NCBI GenBank assembly: GCA_040878035.1
Contig: JBBDMX010000093.1
Coordinates: 1-64,000 of the forward strand
DNA: 64,000 nucleotides
DNA from: JBBDMX01 sp040878035
GTDB taxonomy: Bacteria > Planctomycetota > Phycisphaerae > Phycisphaerales > Phycisphaeraceae
Direction: 5' to 3'
Shown here: one piece after another, positions 42,889 to 51,501 of the stretch
How the letters are laid out: every line of letters starts with the position of its first letter
Position numbering within the stretch: position 1 is the stretch's first letter
Translations under genes and position numbers: made by a program
The notes under the pieces: model-generated
What the model saw: the letters and a program-made list of their open reading frames with translations, nothing else
The model's database searches: none
Told to the model about the DNA's origin: nothing

Positions 42889-44202
42889 TCAGTCGGCCGG
42901 GGCGTTGGGCACGGGCGGGGGCGCCGGCGATGGCGCCGGCGTCGGAAGCGGTATGGGCATAGTGCCCGGAATGACCTGGGGCGCAGGCATTTCATCGGCG
43001 CCGCCCTCGAGTTGCACGACGATCTCCAACGGCTGGTCCGCACGGATGATCTTGAACTTCACATGATCGCCGGCGACGTATCGACCCATGATCATCCGCA
43101 GCGCCAGCAGATCGACCACCTCGCGGCCATCGACGGCCACAATGCGGTCGCCCTGCGCCAGGCCGGCCTTGGCGCCGGCGGAATCGGGCTTGACCTGCGT
43201 CACCATCACGCCGACGACCCCGGGAAGAGTGGCCGCCGGCGGGATCGGGCCGGCAACGATGCCGATCCTGCCCGGTTGAATCGTCTTGCCCTGCTTGAGT
43301 TGATCGAGCCAGGCGTCGCTGTTGCCCAAGGGCACGGCAAAGCCGATGCCCGAGTCGTACCACTCGACGCCGGCGGCGACGGCAGTGGAGCCGGGCGACA
43401 ACGGCACGCACACGCCGATGAGCCGGCCCTCGATGTCGATCAGCGGGCCGCCGTAGTTGGCGGGACTGGTGTTGGCGTCGGTCTGCACGGCCCGGCCAAA
43501 AATGCGGTCCTTGCCGCTGATGATGCCCGCTGAGATCGCCGGGCGCTCGTCGCCGTAGCCGATGCCGACGCTGATGGCCCACTGGCCCACGCGCACCTCA
43601 TCGGATGCCGCCATCACCGGCACCGGCAGGTCTTTCACGCCGTCGATCTTCAGCAGCGTGAGCTTGCGCGTCTCGTCCTTGCCCAGCATCGTCGCCACGT
43701 GCTGCGAGCCGTCGGCAAGCGTCACGGTGATGATCGAGGGCTTGCGGATGAAATTGTAGGTGCTGGTGAGGATGTGGCCGTCGGGAGAGACGATCAGGCC
43801 GGTGGTCGGTCCCTCGCCGGGGGCGGAAAGGGCCTGGATACCGCCCTTTTTGGCGCTGCGGCCCAGCAGGATAGCGCCGTACGTGTCGATGGTGACCATC
43901 GAAGGCGCAATGCGATCGACCGCGGCGCGGAAGGCTCGCGGCGCCAGGCGGTCGCCGGCGGTGGTGTCGGCGGCGCGAGCGGGGATAAAGGTGAGTAGTG
44001 CGACGAGCAGGAAGATGGCAACTCTTACCCCCTCTCCCTTTGGGAGAGGGCTGGGGTGAGGGTGTCTCTGGATGACGGCCGCGCTGGATAGCGTCACATG
44101 CGCACGGCGGCCGCGCGGCGAATCAGCGCCGCGGCCATTCGCAAGCCCCCTCACCCTAGCCCTCTCCCAAAGGGAGAGGGGACCGGACGAACGCTTATTC
44201 AT
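42889..44202 (-). CDS. Triad-less HtrA-like pseudoprotease with PDZ domain
   Basis: 437 residues by the ATG at 44202, which overlaps the stop of the upstream protease as ATGA. From about residue 58 comes a signal peptide core (VRVAIFLLVALLTFIPARA). The trypsin-like fold follows, but His is missing (ILTSTYNF instead of TNFHVV), Asp is missing (RKLTLLK instead of GGDLAII) and Ser is Tyr (ANYGGPL for GNSGGPL), so it cannot be a serine protease. A PDZ domain (about 305-400) and a proline-rich tail end the protein. Odd point: the first 57 codons derive from an inverted REP-like repeat, placed between the start and the signal core. Confidence 0.8.
   Translation of the reverse strand: MNKRSSGPLSLWERARVRGLANGRGADSPRGRRAHVTLSSAAVIQRHPHPSPLPKGEGVRVAIFLLVALLTFIPARAADTTAGDRLAPRAFRAAVDRIAPSMVTIDTYGAILLGRSAKKGGIQALSAPGEGPTTGLIVSPDGHILTSTYNFIRKPSIITVTLADGSQHVATMLGKDETRKLTLLKIDGVKDLPVPVMAASDEVRVGQWAISVGIGYGDERPAISAGIISGKDRIFGRAVQTDANTSPANYGGPLIDIEGRLIGVCVPLSPGSTAVAAGVEWYDSGIGFAVPLGNSDAWLDQLKQGKTIQPGRIGIVAGPIPPAATLPGVVGVMVTQVKPDSAGAKAGLAQGDRIVAVDGREVVDLLALRMIMGRYVAGDHVKFKIIRADQPLEIVVQLEGGADEMPAPQVIPGTMPIPLPTPAPSPAPPPVPNAPAD
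44026..44181. repeat. Inverted pair of REP-like palindromes across the 5' end of the pseudoprotease gene
   Basis: CCCTCTCCC-TTT-GGGAGAGGG at 44030-44050 with a CTGGGGTGAGGG tail, and the reverse arrangement at 44146-44181 (CACCCTAGCCCTCTCCC-AAA-GGGAGAGGG). The two face each other across about 80 bases that themselves contain a GC palindrome-like core. The whole unit is translated in frame at the start of the pseudoprotease gene. Confidence 0.8.
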
Positions 44203-46721
44203 CGCTCGCCCTCCGCCGGGGTCAGTGGCACGCTCAGTACATCGCGATCGCGTTTAATGACGATGTTGATCGTTTTGCCGGGCACCAGTGCCGCGATCAG
44301 TTGCTGGTACTCGCGGATATCGCGGACGATCTGGCCGTCGATGCCCAGGATCAGGTCGTCCTTGCGCAGGCCGGCGGCGGCGGCGGGTGAACCTTCGATC
44401 ACGTGATCGACGTAAGCCGGGGCGCGCTTGCCGCCGAGCATGAAGATGCGGATGCCGGTTTCGGCCGGGGCGCCGGCCGCGGCGGCGACCGTCGCGGCCG
44501 GCTCTTCCACGAGCGTGCCCTTAACAAAGGCCGCGAGCAGATCGGCGGGAACTGCATAGTTGAGCCGCGTGCCCGAGCTCTTGCTCTCGATGATCTTGCC
44601 GATCATTCCCGCCAGCCTGCCGTCGATGCCCACTAGCGCGCCGCCGGGCGACCCGGGGTTGCTGGTGATCGCGTCGATCAAGAGCACGTCGCCATCGTAG
44701 GGCACGTCCTGCATTTTCTTTTTCAGATCGAGTTGGGCACGCAGAGCCATGATGCCCAGGTTGGCGGACATCGGTTCGCTGCCGGTGGCGACCTTGAACG
44801 GGTTGGCCACGGCGACGACCCAGTCGCCGTTGGCAAGCGAAGGGTCGACGCCCAAGTCGAAATAGTCGGGCGTCGCAACGTCGATTTTGAGCAGCACGGC
44901 CTGAAGGCGCTGGCTGCGGCGAACCACTTTGGCGTAGTGCGCCGAGCCATCGGGTAGGACCACGCGCAAGCTGGGGCTGGCGATGTATACGCCTTGCGCG
45001 GTGAGGATGTCGCCGTCAGGCGAGACGATCAGGCCCGAGGCATTGCCCGACTCGCGGGCGATGCCGGCGCCCAGAAGCTTGACGGTGCGTGCCTGGGCGG
45101 CGGCGATGGCACCGTGGAACGCCGAGGGCGCGGGCTGGGACGGCGTGACGACTTGATGGACTTCATCGTCCGCGCCATTCACAAGCGCCGGGAGCTTGGC
45201 CGCGGCCGTCGTTTCGGTGTCCACCTTTAGCACATCGGTGGCGAACTGGCCATGCTTGTCAAACACGCTGAACCATGCCCGCCGGCCGTTGCCCTTGTCG
45301 TCTTCCATGTACAGCCGATAGGCGCGTCGGCCATCGACCCAGTCGCCGCCCTCGAGGCGCAGAATGGGCAGCGTGGCGGCGGCGATCAGCACCGGCTCGA
45401 CGTGGCCGGCGGATTGCACCAGGTACTGCTGGATCACGCGCCTGGCCATGGCGCGGTTCAATTCGGGAACCTGAATCTCGCCAGGCGGCGACGTGCGCTT
45501 GGGCGCGGGCGGCGCCGGCTCCTGGGCCGGCTGCGTTGCCGGTGCGGGCCTGGCGGCGGGCGTCGGATACTTCACCGGCGTCAGTCGCACCCACGCCTGC
45601 CGCTCCTTCTTCTCATGCTCCCACACCACCTCGACGGGCCAGTCGGCGGGAAAGATCGTGATCAGGTTGTTGAAGTGGTTGGCCGTGCGAATATCGTGCC
45701 CGGCCACGCGGATAAGCCGATCGCCCGGCGACATACCCTTGGCGCCGATGGGTGCATCGAGGTTGACCGCATTGCAGATCACCATGCCGTTGCGATCGAT
45801 GAAGGTCGCCTCCAGCGTGCCGTGCATCGCCACCTTGGTCGCCAGCAGATCCGGGATGAAGTTGCGGACCTGCTCCATGCTGATGGCGTAGCCCAGGCCG
45901 ACATTGACGCGGCCGCGCTCCTCGAAGGAGCCGCGACCGTTAATGCCCACAACCTGGCCGCGCATATCAAACAGCGGCCCGCCGGAGTTGCCCGGGTTGA
46001 TCGACGAATCGACCTGGATCGCGTTGCCGTAGACCAGCATGGTGCTGCTTTTGCCGCCTTCGCCTTCCTGGAAGCGTTCGACGCCGCTGACGATGCCCAG
46101 CGTGACGGTGGGCTTGTGATCTTCGGAGAGGACGAAGGGATTGCCCATGGCCATGACCCAGTCGCCGGGCAGCAGGGCGGCCGAGTCGCCGAGCATGGCG
46201 TAGGGAAAGGCGAAGTCGGCGGGATCAGTCCCCTCTCCCCCTGGGAGAGGGTGAGGGCGATCTAGTTGTGCGGGAGACGCGGGATCATTCGTTGCACCCT
46301 CACCCCTGCCCTCTCCCACCCCGGAGGGGAGAGGGGGAAGCAACTGGATAATCGCCAGATCGCCGCCGGGGTCGAGACCAACGAGCCGCCAGTGATAGAG
46401 CCGGCCGTCGGGCAAGCCGGCCAGGCCTTCTTCGCCGGCGCCGGCTACGACGTGGAAGTTGGTCAGCGCCAGGCCGTCGGGGCTGATGAGCACGCCCGAT
46501 CCGCCGCCGGTGCGCTGCTTGCCATAGATGGCGACGACGGCGGGCGAGACCTGGTCGATCACGGCGATGCGAGCGGCCTCGGCGGCTTTGACCTTCGCCA
46601 GTTCATCGCGGGCGATGGACTCGTCGGCGCGGGCGAATGTCGCGCAGCCGATTGCGGTGATCAACAGCGAGGCGAGGATTCGAGTTGTGAAGTCAAATCG
46701 GTGCATGCCATACATGCTCAC
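44199..46721 (-). CDS. Two-module HtrA-like serine protease (first active, second degenerate)
   Basis: 840 residues from GTG 46721 (ATG 46706 also possible); Sec signal with core ILASLLITAIGCATFA. Module 1 has an intact triad: TNFHVV (H90), GGDLAII (D121), NPGNSGGP (S246), then a PDZ domain (about 310-390). After a Pro/Ala-rich linker, module 2 keeps the fold but reads ILTAQGVYI without His and NPGSPGGA where the Ser position is Pro, so it is inactive; a second PDZ (about 765-835) follows. Residues about 130-168 are encoded by an inserted REP-like inverted repeat. A periplasmic quality-control or scaffold protein. Confidence 0.86.
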   Translation of the reverse strand: MSMYGMHRFDFTTRILASLLITAIGCATFARADESIARDELAKVKAAEAARIAVIDQVSPAVVAIYGKQRTGGGSGVLISPDGLALTNFHVVAGAGEEGLAGLPDGRLYHWRLVGLDPGGDLAIIQLLPPLPSGVGEGRGEGATNDPASPAQLDRPHPLPGGEGTDPADFAFPYAMLGDSAALLPGDWVMAMGNPFVLSEDHKPTVTLGIVSGVERFQEGEGGKSSTMLVYGNAIQVDSSINPGNSGGPLFDMRGQVVGINGRGSFEERGRVNVGLGYAISMEQVRNFIPDLLATKVAMHGTLEATFIDRNGMVICNAVNLDAPIGAKGMSPGDRLIRVAGHDIRTANHFNNLITIFPADWPVEVVWEHEKKERQAWVRLTPVKYPTPAARPAPATQPAQEPAPPAPKRTSPPGEIQVPELNRAMARRVIQQYLVQSAGHVEPVLIAAATLPILRLEGGDWVDGRRAYRLYMEDDKGNGRRAWFSVFDKHGQFATDVLKVDTETTAAAKLPALVNGADDEVHQVVTPSQPAPSAFHGAIAAAQARTVKLLGAGIARESGNASGLIVSPDGDILTAQGVYIASPSLRVVLPDGSAHYAKVVRRSQRLQAVLLKIDVATPDYFDLGVDPSLANGDWVVAVANPFKVATGSEPMSANLGIMALRAQLDLKKKMQDVPYDGDVLLIDAITSNPGSPGGALVGIDGRLAGMIGKIIESKSSGTRLNYAVPADLLAAFVKGTLVEEPAATVAAAAGAPAETGIRIFMLGGKRAPAYVDHVIEGSPAAAAGLRKDDLILGIDGQIVRDIREYQQLIAALVPGKTINIVIKRDRDVLSVPLTPAEGER
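46229..46338. repeat. In-frame REP-like inverted repeat inside the HtrA gene
   Basis: CCCTCTCCCCCTGGGAGAGGGTG-type palindrome (46231-46257) faces a reversed copy (46296-46338). The insert adds about 38 low-complexity residues (GVGEGRGEG...PHPLPGGEG) between the Asp and Ser blocks of the active protease module. Confidence 0.8.
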
Positions 46722-46748
46722 TCAAGTGAGCAGGCCTCGTGCCTTGAT

Positions 46749-47966
46749 CTAGTCCTTGATGAACCGCGCATCGGCCCAGTTGGCGTCGTCGGCCAGGTCC
46801 AGATCCTCGCCCGGCTCCACCGCCAGCGTCACCCTTTTCACACCGCGGACCTTCACGTTGACCGACTTCGGATCGTCGCTGCCGCGCATACGTTGGCGAA
46901 ACAACTCGGCGCCGTCGCCCAGCACCACGAACTCGCAATCGCCCTTGCCTTTGACCTGCGGCTGGAGGCCGATCACCGCGACCAGGCGGTCAAAACCATT
47001 GTTCTCGAAGGTCAGCAGGTTGCGGGCGTGTACCCCCAGGCCCTTGTCGTAGGTCTTGCCGCCAAGCTGCATCGTCTGCCCCAGCACGCCGGCGTCGCGC
47101 CGCCAGGGCCAGTTGAACGTCACGATCGCTTCCTGCGTCACCTCCACCGGATTCAGATCCGACAGGAACATCATGCGGTCGCTGCGCACATCCAGGCGCA
47201 TCACCTCATTCCAAGGCAACGTCACCTGACAGTCCGGCGTCAGGGTCAGGCTCAATTCGCCGTCGGCCATCTGGTCCACTTTGCCCCAGATGATCGAGCC
47301 ATCTTTCATCGTCAGCCGGCACAGGCCGGTCGGATCGCTTGTCGCCGCGCCTTTGGCGAAGACCACGCCGTAGAGCTTGCCGCGGGCGATGGGGCGGACC
47401 TGGTTTTCCCAGAGCACGCGGGCTTCCTGATCGTCGAGCGACTGAAGCAGTCCGTCGAGCGACTGCACGTTCTTTTCGGTGGCGACGTAGAGGCGGTCGT
47501 GCTGTGGCGAAGGTGACTGGAGGCTGGCCTGGAAACTTTCGTCCAGGGGAGTTTTGGGCCAGCCGTCGGGCGGGGTGAGCAGCACGCCGCGAACCGCCGA
47601 AAGCGGCAGCGTCAGACCCTTGCCATAGACCCAGTCGATGACCATCTTCTGGTCGGCGACCACGATTGACTCGGCGCGGATGATCCCGCCATGGATCTGG
47701 TAGATCAGGAGAGTGGGCTTGTTCGGGTTGGTGGAGGCTTGGCCGCGCTCGATGTGGCGCAGGCGCATCAGGTCGATTTGTCGAGCCGAGTCCGTGCCGG
47801 CAGCGTCGTTAACTGTAACACTGCCCTCTTTGCTGATGGCGGTGATAACACCGGTGACGATGTCGCCGTCGAGCGTGGCGGCGCGATCGGTTGATTGGGC
47901 GATCGCGGCGGTGGTCAGCGCGCAGCAGAGGAGGACGGTCGCGACTAGGGAATTGGATCGCATCAT
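46749..47966 (-). CDS. Exported protein with C-terminal NPCBM domain
   Basis: 405 residues. Signal peptide (SLVATVLLCCALTTAAIAQ), then a beta-rich region of about 230 residues with repeated GxIxxGxV-type strands, and a C-terminal NPCBM domain (about 265-405: GLGVHARNLLTFEN, FDRLVAVIGLQ, DDANWADARFI). NPCBM is a carbohydrate-binding-like module found in glycosidases and planctomycetal envelope proteins. It is transcribed just ahead of the two HtrA-like genes, 27 bases apart, so they may form one envelope unit. Confidence 0.78.
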   Translation of the reverse strand: MMRSNSLVATVLLCCALTTAAIAQSTDRAATLDGDIVTGVITAISKEGSVTVNDAAGTDSARQIDLMRLRHIERGQASTNPNKPTLLIYQIHGGIIRAESIVVADQKMVIDWVYGKGLTLPLSAVRGVLLTPPDGWPKTPLDESFQASLQSPSPQHDRLYVATEKNVQSLDGLLQSLDDQEARVLWENQVRPIARGKLYGVVFAKGAATSDPTGLCRLTMKDGSIIWGKVDQMADGELSLTLTPDCQVTLPWNEVMRLDVRSDRMMFLSDLNPVEVTQEAIVTFNWPWRRDAGVLGQTMQLGGKTYDKGLGVHARNLLTFENNGFDRLVAVIGLQPQVKGKGDCEFVVLGDGAELFRQRMRGSDDPKSVNVKVRGVKRVTLAVEPGEDLDLADDANWADARFIKD

Positions 47967-48043
47967 GCTTGTGACGGTCTGGCTGCGGATTCACCGGCGC
48001 CGAGACGGCCCGGCTCGCTGCGGGCTCGTTTGGAAACTGATCC

Positions 48044-49108
48044 TCACCGCCCGCTCGTATCGTCTTCCTGAAGGCCCTTGTAATACTGCTCGACCAGTTC
48101 GCGGTAGCGGTCGGGGAAGCGGGTCTTGAGTGCGTCGAGCACCTCTTGGCGCTGACGCTCCTGGAGCTTGCCCCATTGGTCGGCGGGGTCGCCGCGGTTG
48201 ACGGCGTGCTGGCTGCCCACGCGGGCTTCGCCGACGGGCGCGGTGGAGTTCTGCGCCGGGCCGCCAGATTGCTGGTTGCCGTTGGCCTGCCCGCCGCCGC
48301 CCCGACCACTGCCGCCCCCACCCCCACCGCCCCCGCCGCCGCCCTTCTCCTTGTCCTCGGCTTCCTTGATCAGTTGATCGAGGATGGCGATGATGCGTGT
48401 CTGCTCCTCCTGCGTCGGCTTGTCGGTTCGTTCCAGATCGAGCCGCCGGCGGGAGAAGGCCATGCGGTCCTGCACGTCGCTCAAGCGACCGTCCTCGATC
48501 TGCGCCAACTGGTCGATCAGATGGATCGCGCCCACCAGCATGCGCTCGGGCGAGTCAGGGTACTGGCGCACAAAGCGCTCCAGCGTGGCGGCGGCCTCCT
48601 TGCGCTGAAGGCTGTTGGCCTGAGCCACGCCCTGGTAGAAAATCGCGTCCCCCGCGTAAAGCGTCTGGTCGGCGTGTCGGCTGACTAGATCGTCCAACAC
48701 CGGCATCGCTTCCTCATAACGCTCCTCGGTCACCAGTGCCCGCGAGAGGAAGAAATTGGCGTGCACCGACAGATAAGGATCGTCGCGCTGCGCCAGCTCG
48801 CCAAAGCGGGCGATGGCCTCGCCCATGCGGTCGTCCGCCAGCGCCGCCAGGGCCTTGCCCAAGTCGGGGTAGATTGCGATGAGCGAAGTCGTGATCACCT
48901 CGCGCTGTTTGGCGGCGTCGCGACGATCGGTGGCGATGATCCGCCCGACCTGCTGCTTGAGCGCCGGCGGCAGCGCGCTGTTGGCCACCGACAACGCGAA
49001 CGTGTCAATGATCGTGTCGTCGCTGACGCGCTGGGCCTGGGCATGGAGAGTCGGCACCAACCAAACGGCAACCACGAAGGCGATAATCCAGGTTACATGG
49101 GTTCTCAT
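48044..49108 (-). CDS. Exported tetratricopeptide-like protein with poly-glycine linker
   Basis: 354 residues. ATG 49108 follows AGGTGA; the frame extends 11 codons upstream without support. Signal peptide (VTWIIAFVVAVWLVPTLHAQA). Residues about 80-210 contain TPR-like helices (AIARFGELAQRDDPYLSVHANFFLSRAL, EAAATLERFVRQYPDSPE). A linker of eleven consecutive Gly (about residues 243-253) separates a C-terminal segment (QERQRQEVLDALKTRFPDRYRELVEQYY), typical of planctomycetal Bat-type clusters. Likely a periplasmic scaffold. Confidence 0.72.
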   Translation of the reverse strand: MRTHVTWIIAFVVAVWLVPTLHAQAQRVSDDTIIDTFALSVANSALPPALKQQVGRIIATDRRDAAKQREVITTSLIAIYPDLGKALAALADDRMGEAIARFGELAQRDDPYLSVHANFFLSRALVTEERYEEAMPVLDDLVSRHADQTLYAGDAIFYQGVAQANSLQRKEAAATLERFVRQYPDSPERMLVGAIHLIDQLAQIEDGRLSDVQDRMAFSRRRLDLERTDKPTQEEQTRIIAILDQLIKEAEDKEKGGGGGGGGGGGSGRGGGGQANGNQQSGGPAQNSTAPVGEARVGSQHAVNRGDPADQWGKLQERQRQEVLDALKTRFPDRYRELVEQYYKGLQEDDTSGR

Positions 49109-49185
49109 AGTCACCTGTCTCCCAAGCTTACGACTTATCATATCCGCTCCGAAGGCAAGGCAATTGGCCGCGGCTAATTCTCATC

Positions 49186-51261
49186 TCAACGGTGTTCCGC
49201 CATTTCCTCGGCCATGCCCTGGACATCCTGCTGCATGCCGGCGATGCGGTGGACTTCGCCCTGCATGGTCGGGTCAAGCTGTTCACCAGGGCGCATCTTG
49301 TCGAATGATTCGGTGCGGCGGTTGACGCGGAGTTGTGCCGCCTTGAGCAGCTTCAGTTCCGCTGACTCAGGCACCAGCGGCGGGTTTTGCTGGCCCGATT
49401 CGCCCGGCTCGCCCTGCTGCTGCTGCTGTTGCTGCTCCTGCGCTTTGCGCACCGCCTCGATCAGCTCTTCCAGTGTCCGCTCGATCTCCAACTGGAGGCC
49501 CTGCGTGTAGGCGTCGGTGCGATATTGCGCAAGCAAGCCCTGCACCGCCACCAGGTCGTCGCGAAGCTGCTCGACGATGCGCGGCATGATGATGGTCGTG
49601 GCGTCTTCCTTGAGAATGTCCAGCGCCTTCTGCGCCATGTCGGCGATGGCGGCTTCCTCGGCGGACTGGCCCGCGGCCTCGAGCTGCTGATCGCGCGGCA
49701 AAGGCTCGCGACGTTTTTCGTGCAGCATGGCGGTGCTCAGCGTCACCGGCTTCTGACGATTGAGCATCTCCACGAAACGAGCTTCCAGGGCCTTAAGCAA
49801 CTCTTCCTGCGAGTCCTTGCGAAGCTGGCGCAGTCGGTCCTCAATTTCCTTCTGCGCCTGGCGCAGTTTCTTGATCGCCTCCTCCTGATCGTCGCGGGCC
49901 TTGTTGGGGTCCTTCTCGCGCAGGTCGTCCGAGGCCTGCTTCATGTCCTTCTGGGCGTCCTGCACCTGCTGTTGGCCCGGCTGCGGCTGACCTGATTCGC
50001 CGGGCTGGCCTTCGCCGGGTTCGCCGGGCTGGCCGCCGCCATCGCTGGGCGGCGGCGCCTTGGACATCTGCTCCGACACGTCGCCGGCCTTCTGCGCGGT
50101 GCGATCCTGATTGTCCGCCATCTTCTCAAAGTGTTCGGGCGGCAGGCGGGCGATACGGTCGCGCTCTTTCTTGATCTTGTTCAGGGCGTTCTCCAGCTCC
50201 TCGATGGCGCGATCCTGCTGGTCCTGCGCGGACTTACCTTTGCCCTGGCCCAGGTTGCTTTCCGCGGCCTGCTGATGCTCGGCGGCACGCTGGAGCGAAT
50301 CCTGGCCCGGCTCGCTGCCGCTGGGGGATGGCGGGGGGTCTTGGGCGCCTTGGGCACCTTGCGCGCCCTTTGCGCCTTGCGCGCCCTCTGCGCCTTGCGC
50401 GCCCTTTGCGCCTTGCGCGCCCTTTGCGCCTTGCGCGCCCTCTGCGCCTTGTGCGCCTTCTGCGCCTTGCGCGCCCTCTGCGCCTTGCGCGCCCTCTGCG
50501 CCTTGTGCGCCTTCTGCGCCTTCGGTCCCACCCGCGGGAGCGGGTGGGCTTTCGCCTGGGATTTCTGATGACTCCTTGGGCGCGCCGACGTCGTCCAGGT
50601 CGCGTGCCAGCTTCTGCGTCTTTTCGCGGATATCGCGCTGCGGGCCGGCCATGCCCGGCAAGGTCTGCGGCGCACCAGAGCGTGCCTTGGCGGTGGCGTC
50701 GCGCAAGGCCTTCTGTGCCTTGATCAGATCCTCAAGCTCCTTGACCTTGGCGTCGAGCGACCCGACTGCCTCGTCCTTGGCATCCGTCTTTTCGCTCTCG
50801 CGCTTGAGGCCCTGTTCGTCCTTGATCAGCTCGGCGATCTGCCGGTGCCAGTCCTCCAGCCGGCGAATCTCCTCCTGGATCTTGTCGAGCTTGCTGTCCT
50901 CGCGCATGAGGATGTCAATAAGCTTGTACAGGTCCTGGATGATCGCCTTCTGCTGGGCGTTGGCGTCGTTGAGTTTGTCGGCGTTGAGCAGTTCGACGAC
51001 CTTGGCCATGCGGGCCTCGATGCCGTTCTGCTTGGCCTGGTTGAGGGCGTCGATGAGGCGCTTGGCGTGCTCGGGCTCGCTGGCCTGGAGACTGGCCGCC
51101 AGGCGCTGGAACTTGGCCTCCAGGTCCGCCATCAGCCGCTCGACACGCTCCTGGCGCACGGCCAGCGCCGTCTTGGCCTCGGTGGTCGAGGCGTCTTGCG
51201 CCTGCAAGATCCCGATGAGCAGCGCGGCGACCAAACCCAGCAGTAGCATGGCGTGTTTCAT
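49186..51261 (-). CDS. Exported coiled-coil protein with collagen-like GAEGAQ repeats
   Basis: 691 residues, signal peptide MKHAMLLLGLVAALLIGILQA, GGAG before ATG. Long charged coiled coils (about 25-200 and 320-480) flank a collagen-like Gly-X-Y tract (about 243-306) made of GAEGAQ/GAKGAQ repeats. The last 200 residues include Gln runs (QQQQQQQ) and a helical end. The DNA under the repeat is an 18-bp tandem (50340-50525). I know no function; the context is a Bat-type envelope operon, suggesting a large extended periplasmic filament or spacer. Confidence 0.72.
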   Translation of the reverse strand: MKHAMLLLGLVAALLIGILQAQDASTTEAKTALAVRQERVERLMADLEAKFQRLAASLQASEPEHAKRLIDALNQAKQNGIEARMAKVVELLNADKLNDANAQQKAIIQDLYKLIDILMREDSKLDKIQEEIRRLEDWHRQIAELIKDEQGLKRESEKTDAKDEAVGSLDAKVKELEDLIKAQKALRDATAKARSGAPQTLPGMAGPQRDIREKTQKLARDLDDVGAPKESSEIPGESPPAPAGGTEGAEGAQGAEGAQGAEGAQGAEGAQGAEGAQGAKGAQGAKGAQGAEGAQGAKGAQGAQGAQDPPPSPSGSEPGQDSLQRAAEHQQAAESNLGQGKGKSAQDQQDRAIEELENALNKIKKERDRIARLPPEHFEKMADNQDRTAQKAGDVSEQMSKAPPPSDGGGQPGEPGEGQPGESGQPQPGQQQVQDAQKDMKQASDDLREKDPNKARDDQEEAIKKLRQAQKEIEDRLRQLRKDSQEELLKALEARFVEMLNRQKPVTLSTAMLHEKRREPLPRDQQLEAAGQSAEEAAIADMAQKALDILKEDATTIIMPRIVEQLRDDLVAVQGLLAQYRTDAYTQGLQLEIERTLEELIEAVRKAQEQQQQQQQGEPGESGQQNPPLVPESAELKLLKAAQLRVNRRTESFDKMRPGEQLDPTMQGEVHRIAGMQQDVQGMAEEMAEHR
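50340..50525. repeat. 18-bp tandem repeat encoding Gly-Ala-(Glu/Lys)-Gly-Ala-Gln
   Basis: About ten units of TGCGCCTTGCGCGCCCTC/T on the plus strand, with single-base variants that change Glu to Lys. Because it is repetitive, length variation by slippage is likely. Confidence 0.85.
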
Positions 51262-51290
51262 GACTTAGCTCCGGCGACTAATCGAATCTG

Positions 51291-51481
51291 AACCACCAGG
51301 ACACCAAGGACACCAAGGACACCAAGATGAATTGAACACGAAGGCATGAAGACACAAAGAAGAATTCCTGATTTCGGATTTCTGATTTCGGACTTTCTTT
51401 CTTTACTTCGTGTCTTCGTGCCTTCGTGTTCATCTTTCCTGTTCTATGTCTTCTTGGTGAGCTTGGTGTCTTGGTGGTTAA
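51291..51481. repeat. About 190-bp imperfect inverted repeat between operon genes
   Basis: The left arm begins AACCACCAGGACACCAAGG (51291) and includes GAACACGAAGGCATGAAGACAC; the right arm, ending TTGGTGTCTTGGTGGTTA (51480), is its near complement with GTCTTCGTGCCTTCGTGTTC. The purine-rich arm therefore faces a pyrimidine-rich arm. It fills the gap between the DUF4175-like and coiled-coil genes. Confidence 0.75.
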
Positions 51482-51501
51482 TCAGGCTTCTCTGATTATC
51501 G

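Noticed and set aside
50131..50568. Leu/Ala-rich plus-strand frame (LRALCAL repeats)
   Set aside because: Mirror translation of the 18-bp tandem repeat of the collagen-like gene.
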